From contig NZ_LDQC01000048.1 in the NCBI RefSeq assembly GCF_001475545.1, positions 1-64,000 on the forward strand: a DNA stretch of 64,000 nucleotides, read 5' to 3'. Each line of letters opens with the position of its first letter. The stretch's first letter is position 1. Below, in pieces: positions 34,308 to 40,809 of this stretch. Below the pieces are notes generated by a model. It was not told where the DNA came from. It saw nothing but the letters and a program-made list of their open reading frames with translations, and searched no databases. This DNA comes from Curtobacterium luteum (lineage in GTDB: Bacteria > Actinomycetota > Actinomycetes > Actinomycetales > Microbacteriaceae). The position numbers were made by a program, and so were the translations under genes.

Positions 34308-34538
34308 ATGTCGATGAGCACACCGTTCGATCCGGAGCAGCCCGGCGCGTCCGTCCCCGTGGACGGCTCCGACGCCACCGAGCTCGAGGTGGAGGAGGAC
34401 CGCGGCGCCGACGTCGGGCCCGACGCCGGCGACCCGAGTGTCTCGCCGGCCGATCACCACGACGAGGACGAGGCCGGCGGCGGCCCGGTGGTCCGGCGCC
34501 CGCAGGCGGGGGACCGGCTCCACCCGGACGACCTCTGA
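34308..34538 (+). CDS. small acidic hypothetical protein
   Basis: A 76-residue hydrophilic protein rich in Asp, Glu, Pro and Gly (SDATELEVEEDRGADVGPDAGD). It ends AGDRLHPDDL and is probably unstructured. A CATGCT box lies six bases before ATG 34308. No family recognised. Confidence 0.55.
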   Translation: MSMSTPFDPEQPGASVPVDGSDATELEVEEDRGADVGPDAGDPSVSPADHHDEDEAGGGPVVRRPQAGDRLHPDDL

Positions 34539-34584
34539 CCCGCCTCTTGGCGGATTGCCATGCGCGTCGGGCATGCTCGGCCGC

Positions 34585-34785
34585 ATGTCGATCGCGAACT
34601 CGTGGGACCCGTCCGGTGGCCGAGCCATCCCCGAGGACCAGGTGAAGGAAGACGGACTCGAACTCGACGAGGAGACCGCTGCGGAGCTCGGCATCTCGTT
34701 CGACGTCGTCGGGGGAGCGTCGGCCGACCCGGCGCGCGTGTCCCCGGTGGACGTCGCCGTGCCGACACCCCCGTCCGAGGACTGA
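34585..34785 (+). CDS. small acidic hypothetical protein
   Basis: A 66-residue protein with an ordered-looking centre (VKEDGLELDEETAAELGISFDVVGG) and a Pro-rich C-terminus. It shares the CATGCT-type box and size with its upstream neighbour but not its sequence. No family recognised. Confidence 0.55.
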   Translation: MSIANSWDPSGGRAIPEDQVKEDGLELDEETAAELGISFDVVGGASADPARVSPVDVAVPTPPSED

Positions 34786-34814
34786 TCCCGTCAGCGACGT
34801 TCTCCACGTCGTGA

Positions 34815-34877
34815 CGAACCACGTTTCCGACGTCGAACCGACCGCGGAGGCTGGTTCGACGTCGGGAACGTGGTTCG
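34815..34877. terminator. 25-bp inverted repeat between convergent genes
   Basis: Arms 34815-34839 (CGAACCACGTTTCCGACGTC...) and 34853-34877 are complementary with one mismatch, loop 13 nt. It lies between the small acidic protein gene and the aldo/keto reductase gene, both reading towards it. Confidence 0.85.
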
Positions 34878-34898
34878 ACCGGACTGGACGGTGACCCG

Positions 34899-35825
34899 TC
34901 AGGGGACGGTGTGCCCCGCCGCCGTGAAGATGCGGTACCACTCCTCGCGCGAGAGCACGACGTCCGAACCCGCCGCCGAGTCCCGCACACGCTGCGGGTT
35001 CGTCGTGCCGAGCACGACCTGGAAGTGCGCCGGGTGCCGGGTGATCCACGCCACCGCGATGCCGGTCGGCGTGACGCCGTGCGCCGCCGCGACCTCGTCG
35101 AGCACGTCGTTCAGCTCCGCGTAGTGCTCGCGGTCGCCGAGGAAGACCCCGTCGAAGAAGCCCTTCTGGAACGGCGACCACGCCTGCAGCGTGATGTCGT
35201 TGAGGCGCGAGTGGTTGAGGATGTCGTTGTCCCGGTCGACGGACTGGTCGAGGCCACCCATGTTCGCCGCGACGCCCTGCGCGATGACGTTCGCGTGCGT
35301 GATGCTCAGCTGTACCTGGTTGAACGCGAGCGGCTGGTTCACCGAACGACGCAGCAGGTCGACCTGGCCGGGCGTGTGGTTCGAGACACCGAAGTGGTGC
35401 ACCTTGCCCGCGGCGTGCAGCTCGTCGAACGCCTTGGCGACCTCCTCCGGCTCCACGAGGGCGTCGGGGCGGTGCAGCAGCAGGACGTCGATGTAGTCGG
35501 TACGAAGGGCAGCGAGGGATTCCTCGACCGACGACAGGATGTGCTCGTACGAGAAGTCGAAGTACCCCTGTCGGATGCCGACCTTCGTCTGGAGCACGAT
35601 CTCGGAGCGCTCGGACGGCGAGAGCGTCACGGCTTCGGCGAACCGAGCCTCGCAGCCGTGCCAGCCGCCGTAGATCGCGGCGTGGTCGAACATCGTGACG
35701 CCCGCGTCACGCGACGCTGAGTACAGCGAGCGGACGTCCTCGTCGCTCATGTCGTTGATCCGCATGAGGCCGACGACGACGTCGGACGCGGTGAGGTCGG
35801 TCTGTGGCAACTCCAGTGTCTTCAC
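34899..35825 (-). CDS. aldo/keto reductase family protein
   Basis: A 308-residue NADPH-dependent oxidoreductase of the AKR TIM-barrel fold. The catalytic tetrad is visible as Asp-Tyr in FDHAAIYGGW, Lys in LQTKVG and His in LLLHRPD. The nucleotide-binding part includes VLGTTNPQRVRDSA. It resembles YdhF-type oxidoreductases of enterobacteria. The start is the GTG at 35825. Natural substrate unknown. Confidence 0.92.
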   Translation of the reverse strand: MKTLELPQTDLTASDVVVGLMRINDMSDEDVRSLYSASRDAGVTMFDHAAIYGGWHGCEARFAEAVTLSPSERSEIVLQTKVGIRQGYFDFSYEHILSSVEESLAALRTDYIDVLLLHRPDALVEPEEVAKAFDELHAAGKVHHFGVSNHTPGQVDLLRRSVNQPLAFNQVQLSITHANVIAQGVAANMGGLDQSVDRDNDILNHSRLNDITLQAWSPFQKGFFDGVFLGDREHYAELNDVLDEVAAAHGVTPTGIAVAWITRHPAHFQVVLGTTNPQRVRDSAAGSDVVLSREEWYRIFTAAGHTVP

Positions 35826-35886
35826 GTCACCGATCCTGCCAGCCGGACCATCCCCGCGGCAGGCACTGCCGGTACCCCGTGAGCCG

Positions 35887-36507
35887 TCAGGCCGACGGCT
35901 CCGCGAGCACCACGAGCACTCCGGCGCCGGTCGGCCAGGTCGCGCGCAGGGTCTCGCCGGACGGCACGGGCGACCCGACCACGCGGAGGACGACCAGCTC
36001 GCCGTGCCCGGTGTCGATCGTCGTCTCGCCCTCCTCCGTCCGGGTCTCGACCGCTGTCACCGTGGGCGACGACGCAGCCGACCCGCTGCCGACCGCCGTG
36101 CTCTCCTTGTCCCACGAGCCCGAGCCGTCCGCGCGCTCGAGCTCGGCCTCGTGCCCGCCGGTCGCGATCGCGCGTCGGACCACGTCCGCGTAGACCGGGT
36201 CGCCGGTGGCGTCGTACACCCACCGGCGGCCGAGCACCGAGTGGTCCATCTCGGTCACCAGGAACGCGTCCGCCCGGTCGAGCGGAGCACCCCGGTAGGT
36301 CAGCGGCGTGTGCAGGAGCCGCCCCGAGGCGGTGCGCACGACGATCGTCTCGATCCCGACCTCGCCGTCCGGGTCGTCGAGCCGGAAGCGACCGACGACC
36401 TCGACTCCTTCGCCCGCCGTCACCCCGCTCCAGGCCTGGGACGGCAGCCAGGCGGCGAGTGCCTCGGCCTTGGACGGTCGGAGGTCCGCGCGGTGGATGA
36501 TCGCCAT
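35887..36507 (-). CDS. maltokinase N-terminal-cap-like protein
   Basis: A 206-residue stand-alone protein whose N-terminus MAIIHRADLRPSKAEALAAWLPSQAW (36430-36507) fits the maltokinase N-terminal cap family (Mak_N_cap). The middle part has RWVYDATGDPVYADVVRRAIATGG, also typical. In true maltokinases this cap precedes an APH-like kinase. Here no kinase follows, so it is a detached cap. Its role is unknown and could involve alpha-glucan metabolism. Confidence 0.75.
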   Translation of the reverse strand: MAIIHRADLRPSKAEALAAWLPSQAWSGVTAGEGVEVVGRFRLDDPDGEVGIETIVVRTASGRLLHTPLTYRGAPLDRADAFLVTEMDHSVLGRRWVYDATGDPVYADVVRRAIATGGHEAELERADGSGSWDKESTAVGSGSAASSPTVTAVETRTEEGETTIDTGHGELVVLRVVGSPVPSGETLRATWPTGAGVLVVLAEPSA

Positions 36508-36513
36508 GACCCG

Positions 36514-36519
36514 AACCTA
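36514..36519 (-). promoter_or_regulatory. -10 element TAGGTT (minus strand)
   Basis: Six bases upstream of ATG 36507. Confidence 0.55.
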
Positions 36520-36549
36520 CCGAGCAACGCTCAGTGCTCGGAGCGGCCC

Positions 36550-36555
36550 TACGCT
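36550..36555 (+). promoter_or_regulatory. -10 element TACGCT
   Basis: Six bases before GTG 36562. The GGGAGG between them touches the start codon and is too close to be a ribosome-binding site. Confidence 0.55.
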
Positions 36556-36561
36556 GGGAGG

Positions 36562-37407
36562 GTGCGCGACGACCTGCTCCCCGTGCTCGCCTGCCCCGTC
36601 TGCGCCGAGCCGCTCGGCCGTGTCGACGGGCAGGTCGGCTGCGGGAACGGGCACCGCTTCGACGAGGCGAAGCAGGGGCACCTCACACTCCTGCCCGCCA
36701 AGCGTCGCGCACTCACCGCGGACACCCCGGAGATGGTCGACGCGCGGGTGCGGTTCCTCGGCCGCGGGCACTACGCGCCGGTCGAGCGGGCGCTCGCCGC
36801 GGTCGTCGCGGCGGCGACGGCCTCCGGCATCGTCCTCGACGTCGGGTCCGGGCCGGGCACCTACCTCGCGCATGCGCTGCAAGCGCCGGACGGGAGGCCC
36901 GTGGCCGCTCCGGGCGCATCGCTGGAGCCCCGGCTCGGGGTCGCGCTGGACCTCTCGCCCGTCGCGATCCGGCGTGCGGCACGCGTCCACGTGCGCGCGG
37001 GAGCCGTCGTCGGGGACGTGACCGAGCGCCTCCCGGTCGTCGACGGCGCCGCCGCGGTCCTGCTGGACGTGTTCGCGCCACGCAACCAGACGGAGTACGC
37101 GCGCGTCCTGCACGCCGACGGCGTGCTCGTCGTCGTGACCCCGCGCGCCGGGCACCTGGCGGAGCTCGCGGAGGCGACCATCTCGGTCGACCCGGAGAAG
37201 GAGCGCCGCCTGCACGACTCGCTGTCCCCGTCGTTCGTGCGTCGGTCCTCCGAGGACCTGACGTGGACGATGGAACTCAGCGCCGAGGACGTGCACGACG
37301 TCGTGCACATGGGTCCGAGTCACCACCACGTCGCCGCGGATGCGGTGTTCCGCCCGACGGCCGTGACGGCGGCGGTGACGATCAGTACCTGGAGCCCGGC
37401 GCGATGA
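36562..37407 (+). CDS. RlmA-like 23S rRNA (guanine) methyltransferase
   Basis: A 281-residue SAM-dependent methyltransferase. The N-terminal zinc site is built from CPVCAEPLGR and CGNGHRFDEAKQGHLTLL, as in RlmA(I)/RlmA(II) enzymes that methylate G745 or G748 in 23S rRNA. SAM motif VLDVGSGPGTYLAHAL follows, then VLLDVFAPRNQTEYARVLHADGVLVVVTPR. RlmA-type activity is known to affect susceptibility to some ribosome-targeting drugs. Between GTYLAHAL and LGVALDLS there is an unusual loop partly coded by a repeat-family sequence (36888-36905). It is coupled to the GNAT gene by ATGA overlap. Confidence 0.88.
   Translation: MRDDLLPVLACPVCAEPLGRVDGQVGCGNGHRFDEAKQGHLTLLPAKRRALTADTPEMVDARVRFLGRGHYAPVERALAAVVAAATASGIVLDVGSGPGTYLAHALQAPDGRPVAAPGASLEPRLGVALDLSPVAIRRAARVHVRAGAVVGDVTERLPVVDGAAAVLLDVFAPRNQTEYARVLHADGVLVVVTPRAGHLAELAEATISVDPEKERRLHDSLSPSFVRRSSEDLTWTMELSAEDVHDVVHMGPSHHHVAADAVFRPTAVTAAVTISTWSPAR
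36888..36905 (+). repeat. 18-nt repeat half-site inside the RlmA-like coding region
   Basis: GGACGGGAGGCCCGTGGC is identical to the left arm of the intergenic terminator at 22723-22740, here read in frame as part of the loop DGRPVAA. Confidence 0.8.
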
Positions 37408-37961
37408 CGATCCCAGACCACCTCGCCGCCCAGCCGACCCTCCGCACCGCGCGGCTGATGCTGTCGCAACTCGGCCCGGACCACCTCGACGCGGTGATGG
37501 CCGGCCTCGCGGACGAGGACGCGATGCGGCTCACCGGCACCCGCACCTCCTTCACCCGCGAACAGGTCGGAGCGCACCTCGCAGGGCTTCCCGGCGCCGA
37601 GGACCGGGCGGACTTCGCGATCACCGGGCCGGACGGTGCGTACCTCGGCGAGGTGGTCCTCAACGAACTCGAGGAGGACGACCGTTCGATGAACTACCGG
37701 ATCGCCCTCGTGGGTCCGTCGCTCCGGGGGCACGGGATCGGCACCGAGGCCGGGCGGGCCGTGGTGGCGTGGGCGTTCGACGTCGTCGGTCTGCACCGGA
37801 TCTCGCTCGAGGTCTACGCGTTCAACCCTGCCGCGCAACGGTCCTACGAGAAGATCGGCTTCGTGGTCGAGGGGCGCGCCCGCGAGGTGCTGCGGTACGA
37901 GGACGAGTGGATCGACGCGGTGACCATGAGCATGCTCGAGACCGACCCGAGGCAACCCTGA
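37404..37961 (+). CDS. GNAT acetyltransferase, RimJ/RimL type
   Basis: A 185-residue acyltransferase of the Acetyltransf_3 type: LRTARLMLSQLGPDHLDAVMAGL at the start, ALVGPSLRGHGIGTEAGRAVVAWAFDVV with the acetyl-CoA loop (RGHGIGTE), and FNPAAQRSYEKIGFVVEGRAREVLRYEDEWIDAVTMSML at the end (37823-37939). The start overlaps the methyltransferase stop. The acceptor is unknown. Confidence 0.9.
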   Translation: MTIPDHLAAQPTLRTARLMLSQLGPDHLDAVMAGLADEDAMRLTGTRTSFTREQVGAHLAGLPGAEDRADFAITGPDGAYLGEVVLNELEEDDRSMNYRIALVGPSLRGHGIGTEAGRAVVAWAFDVVGLHRISLEVYAFNPAAQRSYEKIGFVVEGRAREVLRYEDEWIDAVTMSMLETDPRQP

Positions 37962-38034
37962 CGAGCGACCGGCCACGCGACTGCCGATCGGCGGTCGTTC
38001 GGCCGCCGCGACGCGGGTACGGCATGATGACGGT

Positions 38035-38481
38035 GTGTCGAATCGTCGTCGGGCTCGCGGCGTCGCAGCCCTCCTCCTGCTGATCGTCGGAGCGAGCACT
38101 GCGCTGGCGGGGTGCTCCGCGTCGCCGGTGTTCGGTCCGACGACCGGCTGCCTCCCGCGGTTCACGGTGACTCCGGACACCGCGCGGGCCGGCGAGACCG
38201 TGACGTTCGCCACGACGGACGAGTGCGACGTGGACGTGCCGGACGGCGGGTGGCGGATCGAGGTGCGGCACGGGGGCGAGGACGTGCCGGAGGACACCGC
38301 GTTCGCCGATGCCGCGCGTTCGGACGACGCGTTCGACGGATCGTGGTCGGTGTCCGTCCCGCTGCCTGCGGACCTGGAGCCCGGTGCTGCGTGGGTGTCG
38401 ATCGCGAACTGGGACTACTCGACGTGCCCGGACGACGCGAGCTGCGCGGGTCCGTCGCAGACCTTCACGGTCGCTCGCTGA
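38035..38481 (+). CDS. hypothetical lipoprotein
   Basis: A 148-residue exported protein with a lipobox STALAGC near residue 27. The mature part has a beta-sandwich look (FTVTPDTARAGETVTFATTDEC) with paired cysteines and resembles an Ig-like extracytoplasmic domain. The GTG is preceded by CATGAT at the leaderless distance. The role is unknown. Confidence 0.72.
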   Translation: MSNRRRARGVAALLLLIVGASTALAGCSASPVFGPTTGCLPRFTVTPDTARAGETVTFATTDECDVDVPDGGWRIEVRHGGEDVPEDTAFADAARSDDAFDGSWSVSVPLPADLEPGAAWVSIANWDYSTCPDDASCAGPSQTFTVAR

Positions 38482-38505
38482 CCTGCACGAGCCCCGGACC
38501 GACCG

Positions 38506-39018
38506 TCACTCGCCCCTGGCTGCCCGCCGACGAGCGACGTGTGCCCGACCACGTGCACGATCGACCGCGCGACCGAACTGCACGAGCAGCCACAGCGCAC
38601 CGACGATCGTCGCCGCGATCGAGGTGACGAACAGCTCGACGTCGATGCCCGGCGCCCGCCACCAGTCGATCGACCACGCAGCGACGACCCCGAACAGGAG
38701 GATCGCCGCACCGACCCACCAGCCGCGGCCGGGCAGGGTCCAGAAGCCGAACGCCGCGAGGACGACGAGTGCCCACGAGCCGATCGGCGCGAAGGAGCGG
38801 GGATCGTCCGTCCCGCACGACGACACCGCGCACTCCCAGACGACGGTGTGCGCGATGCCCGCGTACCAGTGCACGAGCAGGCACGCAGCCGCGAGCGCCA
38901 GCAGCCCGAGCGGAGGCCCGGCCCACCGACGGACGCGGGCAGACCGGGAGCGACGTCGCCGCGCCCCGGTCCACCCCTCGCCGAGCTCGTAGCCGGGCAT
39001 CGGTCGGTACTCGGGCAT
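38506..39018 (-). CDS. hypothetical membrane protein
   Basis: A 170-residue protein with a basic N-terminal leader (ARRRRSRSARVRRW) and about four membrane helices (GLLALAAACLLVHWYAGIA, WALVVLAAFGFWTLP, WWVGAAILLFGVVAAWSIDWW, ELFVTSIAATIVGALWLLVQF). No family recognised. Converges on the lipoprotein gene. Confidence 0.65.
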   Translation of the reverse strand: MPEYRPMPGYELGEGWTGARRRRSRSARVRRWAGPPLGLLALAAACLLVHWYAGIAHTVVWECAVSSCGTDDPRSFAPIGSWALVVLAAFGFWTLPGRGWWVGAAILLFGVVAAWSIDWWRAPGIDVELFVTSIAATIVGALWLLVQFGRAVDRARGRAHVARRRAARGE

Positions 39019-39070
39019 CCCGGCACCGTACCGGTTGCCGATTTCCGTCGAGAAGTGCTCCGGAAACCCG

Positions 39071-39490
39071 TCAGCCCTGTGGAGCGGCGACGTCGAGCGC
39101 CCACACGACCCCGAAGCGGTCGCGGAGCTGTCCGGCGAGCGGTGCCCACGCCGACGGGCCGAGCGGCTGCCGGACCTCGGCGCCGTCGAGGAGACCCGCC
39201 CAGTACCGCTCGACCTCGGCCGCGTCGTCGCCGTGCACGTACACGTAGAACGCGTTGCTGCCCTGGTCGTACGGCTGTCCGGGCCACACGTCGAAGGCCA
39301 TGATCCGGAAGCCGGCCTCGGTCGTCACCTGGCCGAAGACGATCCGGTCGGCCCAGGCGGGCTCGTCGGTGGCGCCCATCGCGCCGTAGGTCATGGACGC
39401 GACCTCGCCGCCGAACACGCTGGCGTAGTGGTCGAGGGCCTCGCGGGCCTGTCCGTCGAAGTTGATGTGGGTCGTGGTCTCGATGCTCAT
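39071..39490 (-). CDS. VOC/PhnB-like protein
   Basis: A 139-residue protein of the PhnB/YjdN-like branch of the vicinal oxygen chelate fold: INFDGQAREALDHYASVFGGEV, MGATDEPAWADRIVFGQVT, WAPLAGQLRDRFGVVWALDVA. Members are single-domain homologues of glyoxalase-like enzymes; function is mostly unknown. It is divergent from the WYL regulator with a clear palindrome between, which suggests direct regulation by it. Confidence 0.85.
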   Translation of the reverse strand: MSIETTTHINFDGQAREALDHYASVFGGEVASMTYGAMGATDEPAWADRIVFGQVTTEAGFRIMAFDVWPGQPYDQGSNAFYVYVHGDDAAEVERYWAGLLDGAEVRQPLGPSAWAPLAGQLRDRFGVVWALDVAAPQG

Positions 39491-39502
39491 GGGACGAGCA
39501 TG

Positions 39503-39537
39503 TCGAGCAATGCGGTCAGATCGTGACCGCTTCTCGA
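39503..39537. promoter_or_regulatory. operator candidate between the VOC gene and the WYL regulator
   Basis: Core palindrome GCGGTCA-gatcg-TGACCGC (39512-39518 and 39524-39530), flanked by outer TCGAG (39503-39507) and CTCGA (39533-39537). It lies in the 61-base divergent gap, just before the GATACT -10 candidate of the regulator. Confidence 0.6.
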
Positions 39538-39551
39538 CGGATACTCGTTGC

Positions 39552-40493
39552 ATGGCCGGACCGTCCTCACGCATGCTGACGCTGCTGTCCCTGCTGCAGG
39601 TGCACCGGGACTGGCCGGGCGACGAACTCGCCGGGCGCCTCGACGTCAGCCCGCGCACTCTCCGCCGCGACGTCGACCGGCTCCGGGAGCTCGGGTACCG
39701 GATCGAGGCGCTCCGGGGCCCGGCCGGCGGGTACCGGCTCGCCCCGGGTGCGGACCTCCCGCCGCTGCTGTTCGACGACGACCAGGCGGTCGCGATCGCC
39801 GTCGCCCTCGCGGTGGCCCCGGCATCGGGCGCCGACATCGCCGAGGGGGCCGTCCGTGCGCTCGCGACGATCCGGCAGGTGCTGCCCGAACGGCTCCGGA
39901 ACCGTGTCGGTGCGATCGACGTCGTGACGAGTGCCACCCGGACGACCGTCGACCCGGACGTGCTCGTCGAGGTCAGCCGGGCGGTCTCCGCGCACGAGGT
40001 GCTGCGGTTCGGCTACGGACCGGACGAGCACCCCCGCCGGGTCGAACCGCACGCGGTGGTCGCACGGCACGGTCGCTGGTACCTCCTCGCGTGGGACCCC
40101 GAGCGGTCGGACTGGCGGACGTTCCGGGTCGACCGCATCACGCCGCGGGCACCGACGAGGCTGCGGTTCGTGCCGCGGCCGGTGCCCGGCGGCGACCCGG
40201 CGTCCTTCGTGGCGGCGCGTTTCAAGGGCTCTGCCGTGGCGGACGCCTGGCCGTGCACCGGCACCGTCGAGCTGCACTGTCCGGCGAGCGCCGTCGCGCC
40301 CTACGTCGACGCGGCGGACGACCTCGTCGAGTCCGGCCCGGACCGCTGTCGTCTGACGATCGGATCGTGGTCGTGGGAGGCGCTGGCGGCACGGGTCGCA
40401 GGCTTCGCGGTCGACTTCACCGTGCTGGGACCGACGGTGTTCCGGACAGCCACGGGGGCACTGTCGGCCCGGCTCGCGGAGGCGTCCCGTTAG
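39552..40493 (+). CDS. WYL domain transcriptional regulator
   Basis: A 313-residue DNA-binding protein. Residues about 6-60 are a DeoR/HTH_11-type winged helix (ELAGRLDVSPRTLRRDVDRLRELGYRIEALRGPAGGYRLAPGA, 39629-39756), followed by a WYL domain (VLRFGYGP, VEPHAVVARHGRWYLLAWDPERSDWRTFRVDRI, 40042-40137). WYL regulators of this form (YobV type) sense an unknown ligand, possibly a nucleic acid or nucleotide. Its divergent neighbour, a PhnB-like protein, is the obvious target. Confidence 0.92.
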   Translation: MAGPSSRMLTLLSLLQVHRDWPGDELAGRLDVSPRTLRRDVDRLRELGYRIEALRGPAGGYRLAPGADLPPLLFDDDQAVAIAVALAVAPASGADIAEGAVRALATIRQVLPERLRNRVGAIDVVTSATRTTVDPDVLVEVSRAVSAHEVLRFGYGPDEHPRRVEPHAVVARHGRWYLLAWDPERSDWRTFRVDRITPRAPTRLRFVPRPVPGGDPASFVAARFKGSAVADAWPCTGTVELHCPASAVAPYVDAADDLVESGPDRCRLTIGSWSWEALAARVAGFAVDFTVLGPTVFRTATGALSARLAEASR

Positions 40494-40509
40494 GACCGCG
40501 CATGCGTCC

Positions 40510-40538
40510 GTCAGGACGCCGTCAGGGATCCGTTAGGA
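40510..40538. promoter_or_regulatory. 11-bp phased GTYAGGR direct repeats, KdpE box candidate
   Basis: GTCAGGA (40510), GTCAGGG (40521) and GTTAGGA (40532) start exactly 11 bp apart; a fourth GTTAGGA starts at 40489, overlapping the WYL stop codon. Direct repeats on one helix face every 11 bp are the usual target form of OmpR/PhoB-type regulators, here probably KdpE. Confidence 0.5.
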
Positions 40539-40576
40539 CCGGCCTGGAGGCGCGACACCGGTCGCACGATCGGTGA

Positions 40577-40617
40577 CGCACCAGGAATGGTGCGGTCCGC
40601 ACCGCCCGGTGCCGGGC
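40577..40617 (+). promoter_or_regulatory. kdp leader with competing hairpins
   Basis: Element 40589-40595 (GGTGCGG) can pair either with upstream CGCACC (40577-40582; loop ggaa within CGCACCA...TGGTGCG) or with downstream CCGCACC (40597-40603). A separate hairpin GCCCGG-tg-CCGGGC follows at 40604-40617. The alternatives are mutually exclusive. A ribosome site GGAG comes at 40631. Confidence 0.4.
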
Positions 40618-40639
40618 CCGTGCAACCTACGGAGTCCTC

Positions 40640-40723
40640 GTGTTCGACGTGTTCGTCGTCGCCGGTGTCCTCGCCGTGTTCGGCGTGGTCGCCCTCATCG
40701 CCAAGGGGCTGGAGCGGCTGTGA
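40640..40723 (+). CDS. 27-residue membrane peptide preceding kdpF
   Basis: A tiny ORF read from GTG 40640 with GGAG (40631-40634) upstream. It encodes one hydrophobic helix, FDVFVVAGVLAVFGVVALIA, ending KGLERL. It starts the kdp operon and its stop overlaps the GTG of kdpF (GTGA). Similar mini-ORFs occur upstream of actinobacterial kdpF as far as I recall. It may be a small Kdp-associated peptide. Confidence 0.6.
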   Translation: MFDVFVVAGVLAVFGVVALIAKGLERL

Positions 40724-40809
40724 TCGGCATCACCATCGCCGCGGCCGTCCTCGGCGTCGCCGCTGTCGTCTACCTCGTCTGGGCGCTCGTCCGGCCGGAG
40801 AAGTTCTGA
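40720..40809 (+). CDS. kdpF: KdpF, potassium-transporting ATPase small subunit
   Basis: A 29-residue single-helix peptide ending in YLVWALVRPEKF, the typical KdpF C-terminus (LLRPEKF). In enterobacteria KdpF stabilises the KdpABC complex. GTG 40720 overlaps the previous stop, and its own stop overlaps ATG 40809 of kdpA by one base. Confidence 0.88.
   Translation: MIGITIAAAVLGVAAVVYLVWALVRPEKF

Noticed and set aside
29420-34378. A 1652-codon open frame on the minus strand across the kinase and GH92 genes
   Set aside because: It is antisense to two well-recognised proteins, has Arg/Gly/His-rich composition without any domain, and arises from the high third-position GC of the real genes.
40589-40617. 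Rho-independent terminator for the WYL gene
   Set aside because: It is about 100 bases after the stop, has no U-tract, and its left element has an alternative pairing partner. A leader regulatory structure fits better.
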